Notes: generated by a model not told the origin, from the sequence alone. A stretch of 64,000 nt of DNA from DATEPR01 sp036502345 (GCA_036502345.1 DASXYT010000091.1:1-64000), one strand, 5' to 3'. Positions 7,653-15,319 are shown, counted from the first letter of the stretch. A program made the numbers and translations.

Positions 7653-8383
7653 GCCGAACTCCTGGTGGCCAGGTCCTGTTCGAGGAACGCGGCCAGCAGC
7701 ACGACCACCCCGGACGCCACCTCGATACCGATGGCCACGCTGAACAGCGGCACCGTGCCGGCCGACACCAGATCGCCGAACCGGCCGGTCGGCAGCACGT
7801 TGGCGAGGAATCCGGCACCGGACACGAGACCCGCGATCCCCAGCGCGACCACGGCACCCATCCCGACCGACTCGCCGTATTCGTACCAGTTCAGCGGCCG
7901 CAGCCTGCGCAACGCCGGATAGCTGCCGGCCAGGTACAGCAGGTGCAGCCCGCTGGCCAGCACGACACCGCCCTGGAACCCGCCGCCCGGCGTGAGATGG
8001 CCGTGCACGACGACATCGGCGCCGACGATGAGCGTGACCGGCAGCAGTACGTAGCCGGCAAGGCGCGTCGCGTTCAGCGTCCGGCCCGCGTCCGGCGGCC
8101 TGCGCCTGCGTTCGTCGTCGGCAGGCCGCAGCAGCGTGACCGCGCCGATCACCGAGGCGAGCAGGATCGTCTCCTCGCCGAACGTGTCCAGGCCGCGTTG
8201 GTCGAAGTTGATCGAGGTGACCACGTTCGGCGCCTGCCTGGCCAGGGCGGCGGCCACCGCGGCGTCCCGGTAGGGGTGCACGGCGGCGCCGAACGCCGGC
8301 ATCCGCGCGATCGCGAAGCCGAACAGCACTGCGATCGTCGCGGCACCGAGTACGAACACGGCGATGCGGCTGGTCCTGTTCAT
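7649..8383 (-). CDS. mrpB: MbhE-MrpB fusion subunit of the Mrp antiporter
   Basis: A 244-residue membrane protein with two parts. Residues 1-90 (FGFAIARMPAFG, VVTSINFDQRGLDTFGEE) match the MbhE-like C-terminal end of MrpA, including the conserved N-x-x-D-x-R-x-x-D-T-x-E run. Residues 105-244 are the MnhB domain, with HGHLTPGGGFQGGV. In classical operons the first part belongs to MrpA, so this is a natural domain re-partition. It overlaps its neighbours by 4 nt on both sides. The link between the domains is a charged segment (DDERRRRPPD). Confidence 0.88.
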   Translation of the reverse strand: MNRTSRIAVFVLGAATIAVLFGFAIARMPAFGAAVHPYRDAAVAAALARQAPNVVTSINFDQRGLDTFGEETILLASVIGAVTLLRPADDERRRRPPDAGRTLNATRLAGYVLLPVTLIVGADVVVHGHLTPGGGFQGGVVLASGLHLLYLAGSYPALRRLRPLNWYEYGESVGMGAVVALGIAGLVSGAGFLANVLPTGRFGDLVSAGTVPLFSVAIGIEVASGVVVLLAAFLEQDLATRSSA

Positions 8384-8631
8384 CGGCGCTTGCCCGCGGT
8401 CGCCTTGCGGACCGTGCGCCAGGCCAACAGGATCATCAGCGGCACGACGGCGCTGCCGATGGCCACCTGGGACAGTGCGACGTCCGGTGCGGCCAGCACG
8501 AGGAACAGGATGCTGAGCAGGAGGCCGTAGACAGCCAGCGTGACGGCCTGCCGCTCCGGCCGGTCGGTCAACGCGACGACGGTGCCGCCGACGGCGACCA
8601 GGCCGAGCATGATCAGTACCAGGATGGTCAT
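8380..8631 (-). CDS. MbhD-like subunit (DUF4040) of the Mrp antiporter
   Basis: An 83-residue membrane protein with three helices of the DUF4040/MbhD family. The signature LAAPDVALSQVAIGSAVVPLMILLA is seen with small changes in many MrpA C-termini. Here it is a free-standing gene between subunits G and B. Together with the MbhE part of the next gene it supplies what the MrpA C-terminus does elsewhere. It overlaps subunit G and the B fusion by 4 nt each. Confidence 0.87.
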   Translation of the reverse strand: MTILVLIMLGLVAVGGTVVALTDRPERQAVTLAVYGLLLSILFLVLAAPDVALSQVAIGSAVVPLMILLAWRTVRKATAGKRR

Positions 8632-8930
8632 TCCGGGCTGTCCACTTCGATCACATGCTCCCGCTGGGCGTTCAGCCGCCCGGTCGCCGCGCTGAGCACA
8701 GGGCCGGTGACGGCGAGCAGCACGAGGATCACCACCACGCTGAGAGCGGTCAGGCCGAACCCGTCGGCGACCAGGACTGCCACCGCGACCAGTGGGCCGG
8801 CCAGCGAGGTCACCACGGTCAGGTAGTGCAGCCGCCGGAACACCGACCGCGACCGCAACGCGGCGAGCGACGCCAGCACGACGAGACCGACGCCAAGAGC
8901 GAGCAGGACGTCGGCGGCGGCGTTACTCAT
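8628..8930 (-). CDS. mrpG: Mrp-type Na+/H+ antiporter subunit G
   Basis: A 100-residue MnhG/PhaG family membrane protein with three helices. The motif RRLHYLTVVTSLAGPLVAVAVL corresponds to the family's RLHa...T.G core. It is part of the hydrophobic arm of the antiporter. It overlaps subunit F by 8 nt and the MbhD-like gene by 4 nt. The size is typical. Confidence 0.87.
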   Translation of the reverse strand: MSNAAADVLLALGVGLVVLASLAALRSRSVFRRLHYLTVVTSLAGPLVAVAVLVADGFGLTALSVVVILVLLAVTGPVLSAATGRLNAQREHVIEVDSPE

Positions 8931-9180
8931 CGCGGGTACCCAACAGCCTGGTGAACACCAGCGTGCCGGCGAAGGAGAGCAGCACCAGCACCAGCGGAAC
9001 GATCAGATAGCCGGGCTGGTCGAGCGCCTGGCACAGCACCACCAGCAGGATGACGGCGGTCGCGCCCGCCAGTTCCATGCCGAGCAGTCGATGCTCGGCA
9101 GGTCCCCGGTAGGCCAGCGCCATGGCGGGCACCAAGCCACCGACCATCAGCACGCCTGCCGCGATCAACCAGGGCGTCAT
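8923..9180 (-). CDS. mrpF: Mrp-type Na+/H+ antiporter subunit F
   Basis: An 85-residue membrane protein of the MrpF/MnhF family with three helices, of normal length. The middle carries the short R-GPAEHRLLGMELAGATAV stretch typical of the family's R-GP-x-x-x-R-hh-hh-x pattern. It lies second in the operon and overlaps both subunit E and subunit G, which implies coupled translation in fixed stoichiometry. Confidence 0.85.
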   Translation of the reverse strand: MTPWLIAAGVLMVGGLVPAMALAYRGPAEHRLLGMELAGATAVILLVVLCQALDQPGYLIVPLVLVLLSFAGTLVFTRLLGTRDE

Positions 9181-9638
9181 CGCCGCACCGCCCGGTCCAG
9201 ATCGGTGCTGCCGATCGGGAGTTCATGGACGACGAGTCGGTCCTCGTCGGCGTCGACGACGACCGATCCCGGTGCCGAGGAGAGCAGGACGGTGGCCGCA
9301 GCGTCCTGCGCCGCCCGAACGCTGTCACTGTCCTGACCGGGCAACGGCACTTCGCTGAACCTGTCGTCCTGCGGGTTGTCGCGGCGAAAGGCGAGCGCGA
9401 GGACGGCGACGGTGTCGTGCAACACGGCCCACGGCAGCCGTAGCGGCCAGCGGAGCCAGGCCGCGTGCATCGGCCAGTGAATGCCCGTCGCCTGCCTGCC
9501 CAACCTCGCCAGTACCGCGCACGGCACAGCCAGGACCCCCGCCGCGACCAGTTCCTGGACCGACACCCCGGTCAGGGTGGCGATCCACACCAGCACGAGA
9601 ATCGCCCACCAAGCCGTGATTTCCAGCAAGGCACGCAC
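9177..9638 (-). CDS. mrpE: Mrp-type Na+/H+ antiporter subunit E
   Basis: A 153-residue MnhE/MrpE family protein with two N-terminal membrane helices and a cytoplasmic C-terminal half ending in DEDRLVVHELPIGSTDLD. It is the first gene of the antiporter operon. The GTG at 9638 has GAGGAGG 6 nt upstream. A SigB/SigF-like promoter lies 29-54 nt upstream, inside the end of the DUF4235 gene, so the operon is probably induced by stress (salt, alkali). Confidence 0.87.
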   Translation of the reverse strand: MRALLEITAWWAILVLVWIATLTGVSVQELVAAGVLAVPCAVLARLGRQATGIHWPMHAAWLRWPLRLPWAVLHDTVAVLALAFRRDNPQDDRFSEVPLPGQDSDSVRAAQDAAATVLLSSAPGSVVVDADEDRLVVHELPIGSTDLDRAVRR

Positions 9639-9666
9639 CCGGCACCTCCTCGTGGTCCGGGTGGTA

Positions 9667-9692
9667 GTACCCGGGTCCGCTCAGGACGAAAC
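9667..9692 (-). promoter_or_regulatory. SigB/SigF-like promoter of the Mrp operon
   Basis: Minus-strand GTTT, a 16-nt spacer and GGGTAC lie 29 nt before the mrpE start. The -35 part overlaps the last codons of the DUF4235 gene. Confidence 0.55.
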
Positions 9693-9956
9693 CGAGGAGT
9701 CACCTGGCCATGTGCCGGTGGCCTTGTGGTACGCCGTCGCGCCTGCGCGGTCCACCGCTGCCTTCACGAGGCCGAAGATGGCACCCTGCACGGCGGCAGC
9801 CGTCAACACCTCACGCCACGAGTAGTCCTTTGCGGTCGCTTTCGGCGCGTCCTCCTCGCCGGACGCCAACTTCCAGATGCGCTTGAACACGGCACCGCCT
9901 GCCACGCCGCCCAGCGTGCCGAGGATCAGGCCGAGTGGTTTGTAGAGCAGCTTCAC
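9681..9956 (-). CDS. DUF4235 membrane protein
   Basis: A 91-residue actinobacterial DUF4235 protein. The N-terminal glycine-rich helix LGLILGTLGGVAGGAVFKRIWKL is followed by a short charged loop (SGEEDAPKATAKDYSWREVL) and a second helix AAVQGAIFGLVKAAVDR. The GTG start at 9956 overlaps the DUF3618 stop by 4 nt; an earlier in-frame start at 10103 is rejected because it runs back through DUF3618. The role is unknown, but holin-X, DUF3618 and DUF4235 genes commonly travel together in actinomycetes as envelope-stress proteins. Confidence 0.8.
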   Translation of the reverse strand: MKLLYKPLGLILGTLGGVAGGAVFKRIWKLASGEEDAPKATAKDYSWREVLTAAAVQGAIFGLVKAAVDRAGATAYHKATGTWPGDSSVSS

Positions 9957-10267
9957 CGGTCGGCCCTCCGACGGCGGCGCTTGGCCAGCAGCAGTCCCAG
10001 CACCAGCGCGGCGATCCCGGCGAAGAACGGGGCAGGCTGACGACGCACGGTCGTGGCCACACTGCGCCCACCGTCCCGGACCGGTTGCGGCAGGTCGTCC
10101 CACTTCTCCTTCACCTGGACACCGACCTGCTGCACGGCGCCCTTGGTGCGGGCGGGTACGTCGAACTTGTCGGCCAGTTCCTGTGCTGTCTGGCCGAGCG
10201 CCGCGCGGGCGCGCTCCGCGTCCGCGCGTAGTTGTTCCTGGGTCGGGGTTTCCGGCGTGTCGGTCAT
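9953..10267 (-). CDS. DUF3618 membrane protein
   Basis: A 104-residue DUF3618 protein. A soluble N-terminal part (TQEQLRADAERARAALGQTAQ, ELADKFDVPARTK) is rich in alanine and charged residues and probably helical, and one C-terminal membrane helix (FFAGIAALVLGLLLA) ends in RRRRR, which places the N-terminus outside or peripheral under the positive-inside rule. It lies in the middle of a three-gene overlapping operon. Function unknown; the family is conserved and linked to the cell envelope. Confidence 0.82.
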   Translation of the reverse strand: MTDTPETPTQEQLRADAERARAALGQTAQELADKFDVPARTKGAVQQVGVQVKEKWDDLPQPVRDGGRSVATTVRRQPAPFFAGIAALVLGLLLAKRRRRRADR

Positions 10268-10692
10268 CGGTGTGCCCCTTCCTTGACGGCCTCGATGTCC
10301 TGCTTGACGCCTGCCACGGCTTCCTGCGGAATCGGCGGTACCGCGCGCTTGACCTGGCTACGTCCCGCCAGGGCGAGTACGCCCGCGATCAGCAGACCGG
10401 CTCCCGCGACGACCAGCGCGGCCACCCAGGCGGCCCAGACCGTGGCCAGCAGCAGGATGACGCCGGCCATCAGCGCGAGGCCCGCGTACGCGGCGACCAG
10501 GCCGGCACCGCCGAACGCGCCCGCGCCGACGCCGAGCCGTTTGCCCTTGTTCCGCAACTCGATGGTGGCCAATTGGAGTTCGTCGTGCACCAGGGTGCGG
10601 ATCTCGGTGGTGGCGTCCTCCACGAGTTGGGCCACCGATCGGTCGCCAGGCAGTGGCCGGGCGCCTCCCGTAGTTGTCTCGGTGTCGGTCAT
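10264..10692 (-). CDS. Phage holin family / Actinobacterial holin-X protein
   Basis: A 142-residue member of the Act holin-X family (PF07332-like). An amphipathic N-terminal helix (VAQLVEDATTEIRTLVHDEL) is followed by two membrane helices (about 57-110) and a charged tail. Despite the name, chromosomal copies are envelope proteins of unknown role, not phage lysis genes; there are no phage genes nearby. The ATG at 10692 is preceded by GGGAGG, so the earlier in-frame start at 10731 is not used. It is the first gene of the operon behind a GGGTAG-type promoter. Confidence 0.8.
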   Translation of the reverse strand: MTDTETTTGGARPLPGDRSVAQLVEDATTEIRTLVHDELQLATIELRNKGKRLGVGAGAFGGAGLVAAYAGLALMAGVILLLATVWAAWVAALVVAGAGLLIAGVLALAGRSQVKRAVPPIPQEAVAGVKQDIEAVKEGAHR

Positions 10693-10750
10693 CGTGGTCC
10701 TCCCTTGCTCTGACACCTGTCCGCTCTGCATGGTCCGTATGGAGGTGTGA

Positions 10751-10776
10751 CTACCCGTCCATCCGGAACCCCAACC
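10751..10776 (-). promoter_or_regulatory. Possible SigB/SigF-like promoter of the holin-X/DUF3618/DUF4235 operon
   Basis: Minus-strand GGTT, a 16-nt spacer and GGGTAG lie 59 nt upstream of the holin-X ATG. It matches the catalase promoter in its -10 element. One base is off consensus. Confidence 0.4.
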
Positions 10777-10814
10777 AAGGGTTACCGCGGTCCGTTTCTG
10801 GCTACTTACCGCAG

Positions 10815-11915
10815 ATGGAACGAAGCCGAAGCACGGATGAGCTCACCCTCGGGGTCGAGGAGGAGTTCCTGGTGGTCGACGAGACCGGCAACCTGTCCTA
10901 CCGGGGCACCGAACTGGCCGACGAGAACGACGACGACGTGCGGGGCGAGTTCCAGCGGGAACTGGTCAGGTGCCAGGTGGAGACGACCACACCGGTCTGC
11001 CGGGACGCAGGTGACGTGCTGCGGCACCTGACCGACCTGCGGCGGGACATGGCAGGCCGGGCAGCGGGCCGAGGGCTGCGCCTGGTGCCCAGCGGTACCC
11101 CCGTCCTGCCGGCGACCGAGATGCCCGAGATCACGCCGGGCTCCCGCTACCTGCGGATGGCCGAGTGGTTCGGCGACATCGCGCACATCAGCAACACCTG
11201 CGGCTGCCACGTGCACGTCGCGATGGCCGACCGTGCGGTCGGTGTCCAGGTGATCAACCGGGTCCGGGTGTGGCTGCCGGTACTGCTGGCGCTGAGCGCC
11301 AACTCACCGTTCGACAGCGGACGCGACACGTCGTACCACAGTTGGCGGCACATTCTGTGGTCGCACTGGCCGTCGGCCGGGGCGCCGCCCGTGTTCGACT
11401 CGCTGGACCACTACGAGAGCAGCGTGGACGCCATGCTGCGCACCGGCGCGCTGATGGACCGGGGAATGGTCTACTGGGACATCCGGCTGTCCGAGCACCA
11501 GCCGACGATCGAGTTCCGGATCTCCGACGTGACGGCCACGCCCGAAATGGCGGCGCTGATGGCCGGGTTGATCAAGGGTCTTGCCGCGAGTGCCTTGGAG
11601 CGCCCGGAGTCCTTCGACCTCACGATGCCGCCCGAGGTGCTGCGGGCGAACCTGTGGCGGGTGGCCAGGGAGGGTCCGCGCGGTCGCTGTCTGCATCCGG
11701 CGTCCGGTGAGCTGGTGCCGGTGTGGGACCAGGTGGACGATCTCGTCCAGCTGATCGGGCCGGCGTTGCGCGGGGACAGCGACCTGGATCTGATCAAGAC
11801 CGAGTTGGCCGGGTTGCGGGAACTGGGTGGTGGCGCGGAACGCCAGCGGGCCGCGTATGCGGAACGCGGCCGGTGGACCGACGTCGTGGCGGCTCTCACG
11901 GTGAACGCTGATTGA
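10815..11915 (+). CDS. YbdK-type carboxylate-amine ligase (GCS2 family)
   Basis: A 366-residue glutamate-cysteine-ligase-like enzyme of the YbdK/GCS2 family, which joins a carboxylate to an amine using ATP. The family signature LGVEEEFLVVD (about 13-23) holds the metal-binding glutamates; HISNTCGCHVHVAM and PTIEFRISDVT are later conserved active-site stretches. True substrates of this subgroup are mostly unknown; the enzyme has weak gamma-glutamylcysteine activity in E. coli. ATG 10815 is chosen because similarity starts at LTLGVEEEF, and TACTTA lies 6 nt upstream. Its stop overlaps the frame before the patatin gene. Confidence 0.88.
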   Translation: MERSRSTDELTLGVEEEFLVVDETGNLSYRGTELADENDDDVRGEFQRELVRCQVETTTPVCRDAGDVLRHLTDLRRDMAGRAAGRGLRLVPSGTPVLPATEMPEITPGSRYLRMAEWFGDIAHISNTCGCHVHVAMADRAVGVQVINRVRVWLPVLLALSANSPFDSGRDTSYHSWRHILWSHWPSAGAPPVFDSLDHYESSVDAMLRTGALMDRGMVYWDIRLSEHQPTIEFRISDVTATPEMAALMAGLIKGLAASALERPESFDLTMPPEVLRANLWRVAREGPRGRCLHPASGELVPVWDQVDDLVQLIGPALRGDSDLDLIKTELAGLRELGGGAERQRAAYAERGRWTDVVAALTVNAD

Positions 11916-11934
11916 CCCCGGCCACAGGGGGTAT
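11910..11934 (+). promoter_or_regulatory. Possible SigB-like promoter of the patatin gene
   Basis: GATT, a 15-nt spacer and GGGTAT fit GNNT-N14-16-GGGTAT. It lies across the end of the ligase gene, about 40 nt before the patatin GTG. Confidence 0.4.
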
Positions 11935-11974
11935 GCCCATTCACGGCGGTGGTTGCGGTGTCGAGGAGGTCGTC

Positions 11975-12778
11975 GTGACAGTGGCATTCGTCATGGCCGG
12001 TGGGGGCAGCCTCGCGGCCAGCCAGGTGGGGATGTTGCGGGCGCTCACCGAAGCCGGCATCACGGCCGACATCGTCGTCGGTTCGTCGGCCGGCGCGATC
12101 AACGCCTACTGCTACGCGGAGCATCCGACCGAAGCAGGGCTGGATCGACTCGGCCGACTGTGGTGCGGTCTGCGCCGCAGGGACGTGTTTCCGTTGCGGC
12201 TGGACCATTTTCTCGCCGGTCTGGTCGGTCGGCGGGACGGCGTGGTGTCACCCGATCGGCTCCGGGACACTCTCCGCCAGCATGTCGGGACAGCCGATCT
12301 CGCCGACGCAAACCTGCCGACGCATCTCGTGGCGACCGATCTCGCGGCGGGTGAGCCGGTCGTTTTCTCGTCGGGTCCTGCTGTTGAGGCACTGATGGCC
12401 AGCGCCGCGATGCCCGGCGTGTTCCCGCCCGTCCGGATCGCGGACCGGCAGTACATCGACGGTGGGATAACGGCCGACACGCCGATCAGGCAGGCCGAGG
12501 ACGCGGGCGCGACGGTGACCTACGTGCTGCCCAGCGTCGGCCCGGAGAAGCCAACCACGCTGCACGGCGCTGTGCCGGTGCTGATGCACGCGATCGGGCA
12601 CGTGTTCGGCCACGCGGTCGCCACCGACGTGGCCGGAGCGCACGGCGAGGTCCACGTGCTGCCGGCACCTGCACAGGGCAGGGCGAACCCGTTCGACTTC
12701 CGTGCCACCGCCCGGCTGATCGACGAGGGCTACGCGGCGGCGAGGGCGGCGCTGGAGCACAGCGCCGCCCCTGTCTGA
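11975..12778 (+). CDS. Patatin-like phospholipase
   Basis: A 267-residue patatin-fold lipid acyl hydrolase. It has the oxyanion glycine loop MAGGGSLAASQ, the nucleophile elbow VVGSSAGAIN (Ser about 40) and the DGG motif in YIDGGITADTP with the dyad aspartate. No signal peptide is seen, so it acts in the cytoplasm or at the inner membrane face. GTG 11975 follows GAGGAGGT by 4 nt; the track frame opens earlier at 11912 but that part has no similarity. It is probably involved in membrane lipid turnover under stress, given the GGGTAT promoter. Confidence 0.87.
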   Translation: MTVAFVMAGGGSLAASQVGMLRALTEAGITADIVVGSSAGAINAYCYAEHPTEAGLDRLGRLWCGLRRRDVFPLRLDHFLAGLVGRRDGVVSPDRLRDTLRQHVGTADLADANLPTHLVATDLAAGEPVVFSSGPAVEALMASAAMPGVFPPVRIADRQYIDGGITADTPIRQAEDAGATVTYVLPSVGPEKPTTLHGAVPVLMHAIGHVFGHAVATDVAGAHGEVHVLPAPAQGRANPFDFRATARLIDEGYAAARAALEHSAAPV

Positions 12779-12847
12779 GCCCGCTCAGAACGTCGCAGGC
12801 CTGCGGTCATGTCGCGGAAGTGAGACGTGCGCCACAGGTGTGACCAG

Positions 12848-12877
12848 TTACGGAATCATGGTTCCGCTTTGTAGTCT
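12848..12877 (+). promoter_or_regulatory. Promoter of the MFS efflux gene
   Basis: A TTACGG -35-like box and a TAGTCT -10 box are separated by 18 nt. The first CGGAA-N6-TTCCG operator lies between the boxes, and the second lies just after the -10 box over the expected start of transcription. Confidence 0.45.
12851..12866 (+). promoter_or_regulatory. Operator 1 of the efflux promoter
   Basis: CGGAATCATGGTTCCG is a near-perfect palindrome (14 of 16 positions symmetric). The same CGGAA-N6-TTCCG pattern is repeated exactly 30 bp downstream. The TetR encoded after the pump gene is the obvious candidate ligand. Confidence 0.6.
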
Positions 12878-12880
12878 CAG

Positions 12881-12896
12881 CGGAAGCTCGATTCCG
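12881..12896 (+). promoter_or_regulatory. Operator 2 of the efflux promoter
   Basis: CGGAAGCTCGATTCCG repeats the CGGAA-N6-TTCCG arms of operator 1, shifted 30 bp, which is close to three helical turns. Both sites would face the same side of the helix. Confidence 0.6.
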
Positions 12897-12913
12897 TTTC
12901 GGTGGAGGCTCAG

Positions 12914-14374
12914 ATGCCCGTTGGCGGTCGGCGTGCGCACCATCAGGTGACGTTCGCGGTGTTGGCGGCAGGCGTCGGGGCCTTCGCGTTGTTGCAGTCG
13001 CTGGTGATTCCGGTGCTGACGACCGTGCAGCACGAACTGCACACGTCGCAGGACACGGCGACGTGGGTGTTGACCGCCTACCTGCTGTCGGCGTCGATCA
13101 TGACCCCGATCCTCGGCCGGGTCGGCGACATGTACGGCAAGAAGAAGGTCTTCGTCGGCACGCTGGTCGCACTGACGATCGGGTCGCTGCTCGCGGCGAT
13201 CGCGCCGTCGATCGGTGTGATGATCGTGGCGCGGGTGATCCAGGGTGTCGCAGGCGGCATGTTGCCCGTCGCGTTCGGGATCATCCGGGACGAGTTCCCG
13301 GCCGAGAAGGTGACCAGCGCGGTCGGGATCATCGCCGCGCTGACCGCGGTCGGTGCGGGTCTCGGCATCGTGCTGGCGGGCCCGATCGTGAACGCGTTGA
13401 ACTGGCACTGGTTGTTCTGGCTGCCGATGATCCTCACGGTGATCGCCGCGGTGTGCGCGGTGCTGTTCGTGCCCGAGTCGTCGGTGCGTACGCCGGGCCG
13501 GATCAGTTGGCTGCCAGCGGTGTTGCTGTCCGCGTGGCTGGTCGCGTTGCTGGTCGCGCTGAGCGAGGCGCCCGTCTGGGGTTGGGGTTCCGGCAAGGTC
13601 ATCGGCCTGCTGGCGGCTGCCGTCGTGCTCGCCGCGATCTGGATGTTCTCCGAACTGCGCGCCACCACCCCGCTGATCGACATGAAGATGATGCGGGCCA
13701 CGGCCGTGTGGACCAACAACCTGGTCGCGCTGCTCATCGGCGTCGGGATGTACGCGACCTTCGCGTTCCTGCCGGAGTTCGTGCAGACCCCCAGGATCGC
13801 GGGCTACGGGTTCGGCGCGAGCATCACCCATTCCGGGCTGATGCTGCTGCCGTCGTCGATCACCATGTTCGTGGTCGGCATCTTCGCCGGTCGACTGGCT
13901 CGCAACCTGGGCGGCAAGGCACTCGTGGTGGCGGGCTGCGTGATCGGCTGCGTCGCCATGGCGATCCTCGCCTTCGCACACGGCCACGAGTGGGAGATCT
14001 ACCTGTCCAACGCGATCATGGGTGTCGGCTTCGGGCTCGCCTTCTCCGCGATGTCCGCGCTGATCGTCCAGGCCGTCCCGGCAGGACAGACCGGCGTCGC
14101 CAGCGGCATGAACGCCAACATCCGCACCATCGGCGGCAGCATCGGTTCCGCGGTGATGGCCAGCATCGTCACGTCCAGGCTGCAACCGTCCGGGCTGCCG
14201 GTGGAATCCGGCTACACGATCGGCTTCGCCGTGATGGCCGCGGGCCTCGTGCTCGCTGCGTTCGCCGGCCTGCTGATCCCGACCGTGCGGCGCGGCAACC
14301 GTGAGCCCGTCGCGCTGGAGCACGGCGAACTGGCTATGGTCGCGGAGGGAACGGTCGTCGGCGACGGTGCGTGA
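12914..14374 (+). CDS. MFS drug efflux transporter, DHA2 (EmrB/QacA) family
   Basis: A 486-residue inner-membrane proton-driven exporter with about 14 membrane helices. The family features are the N-terminal FALLQSLVIPVLTTVQHEL helix, TWVLTAYLLSASIMTPILGR (motif D1-like), GDMYGKKKVF (motif A) and the motif C region VGAGLGIVLAGPIV. ATG 12914 follows GTGGAGG by 6 nt; the earlier in-frame GTG 12902 contains that ribosome-binding site. It is cotranscribed with a TetR gene 8 nt downstream, and its promoter carries two copies of one palindrome, so it is probably a self-contained efflux/repressor unit induced by its substrate. Confidence 0.9.
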   Translation: MPVGGRRAHHQVTFAVLAAGVGAFALLQSLVIPVLTTVQHELHTSQDTATWVLTAYLLSASIMTPILGRVGDMYGKKKVFVGTLVALTIGSLLAAIAPSIGVMIVARVIQGVAGGMLPVAFGIIRDEFPAEKVTSAVGIIAALTAVGAGLGIVLAGPIVNALNWHWLFWLPMILTVIAAVCAVLFVPESSVRTPGRISWLPAVLLSAWLVALLVALSEAPVWGWGSGKVIGLLAAAVVLAAIWMFSELRATTPLIDMKMMRATAVWTNNLVALLIGVGMYATFAFLPEFVQTPRIAGYGFGASITHSGLMLLPSSITMFVVGIFAGRLARNLGGKALVVAGCVIGCVAMAILAFAHGHEWEIYLSNAIMGVGFGLAFSAMSALIVQAVPAGQTGVASGMNANIRTIGGSIGSAVMASIVTSRLQPSGLPVESGYTIGFAVMAAGLVLAAFAGLLIPTVRRGNREPVALEHGELAMVAEGTVVGDGA

Positions 14375-14382
14375 GGAGGTGC

Positions 14383-15003
14383 ATGGTGAGCAGCCAGCCC
14401 GCCAGGCGCGACGCGGTCCGCAACCACCATCGCATCCTCGACGCGGCACGTGAGGTGCTCGGCGAGTCCGGTGCTGGCGCCAACATGGAGGAGATCGCGG
14501 CACGGGCCGGCGTCGGGGTCGGCACCGTGTACCGCCGGTTCGCCAGCAAGGATGCCCTGATCGACGAGTTGCTGCGGCTGGCGATGGAGGAAGTGCTGGC
14601 AGCGGCCGACCACGCGTTGGCGCGTACCGACGGATGTGGCCTCGGCGAGTTCCTGCGCGCCATCGGGCAGTCCTTCGCCGACCACGCCCGCTACGCGAAC
14701 CTGCTGCTGGAGCGCCGAGCCGACGGTGTGGCGGCCGGTCGCATCAGGACAGCCGTCGACGAACTCACCGCGCGCGCCAGGACGGCCGGCACGGTGAACC
14801 AGGGCATCACCGTCGGCGATGTCCTGGCCCTGATCTGGGCGATGCGGGGCCTCGTGCAGACAGCGGGCGACGTGGCGCCGGACGCCTGGCAGCGGTTCCT
14901 CGACATCCACCTGGCAGGCCTGCGGTCGACGGCCTCGCCGAGCGATGTCCGATCCCTGTCCGACCGGCAACTGTCGGAACTGGCCCCACGAGCCGGTTCC
15001 TGA
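14383..15003 (+). CDS. TetR family repressor, probably of the upstream efflux gene
   Basis: About 206 residues. The N-terminal TetR helix-turn-helix (about 12-58) includes ILDAAREVLGESG, MEEIAARAGVGVGTVYRRFASKDALI. The C-terminal ligand-binding part is helical and of normal length, with a TetR_C_33-like EFLRAIGQSFADHARY segment. AGGAGG lies 3 nt before ATG 14383 and 6 nt before GTG 14386, and either may be the start. It sits directly after the exporter in the same operon, so the twin palindromes at 12851 and 12881 would give negative autoregulation of both genes. Confidence 0.87.
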   Translation: MVSSQPARRDAVRNHHRILDAAREVLGESGAGANMEEIAARAGVGVGTVYRRFASKDALIDELLRLAMEEVLAAADHALARTDGCGLGEFLRAIGQSFADHARYANLLLERRADGVAAGRIRTAVDELTARARTAGTVNQGITVGDVLALIWAMRGLVQTAGDVAPDAWQRFLDIHLAGLRSTASPSDVRSLSDRQLSELAPRAGS

Positions 15004-15034
15004 CGCGTACGTCGCAAACGGGGACCGGGCTCGC

Positions 15035-15319
15035 TCAGAAAATGAGCAACACCCACAAATGTCGAGCCTGCCAGGTCCAGATGCGCCAATCGTAGGTCGC
15101 GGCCAGGAATCCCAGCAGCAGTAGTACCAGTCCTCCTCCTACGGAACCTGTCGACATGGTCGAGAATCCACCGATGACCAGGATCGCAGTCCAGATCGCC
15201 CAGGTCGTACCGTAAAATGCACGTTTCCCCTGACTGTACGGTAACGACCGTTGGCGTTTTTGCTGGACAGGCAGGCGTGGGAGGTCGAAGTCATCGCCTC
15301 CATAATTGTTCACAGGCAT
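15035..15319 (-). CDS. Small hypothetical membrane protein
   Basis: A 94-residue protein, not recognised. A polar N-terminus (MPVNNYGGDDFDLPRL, then a basic QQKRQRSLPYSQGKR) is followed by two membrane helices, AIWTAILVIGGFST and GGGLVLLLLGFLAATYDW, and a short tryptophan-rich tail (RIWTWQARHLWVLLIF). Base composition is lower in GC than its neighbours, with less third-position bias. The start could also be 18 nt upstream at 15337. It converges on the TetR gene. Nothing indicates function. Confidence 0.5.
   Translation of the reverse strand: MPVNNYGGDDFDLPRLPVQQKRQRSLPYSQGKRAFYGTTWAIWTAILVIGGFSTMSTGSVGGGLVLLLLGFLAATYDWRIWTWQARHLWVLLIF

Noticed and set aside
10264..10692. Prophage remnant suggested by a holin family hit
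   Set aside because: No other phage genes nearby; Act holin-X proteins are chromosomal envelope proteins in actinomycetes.
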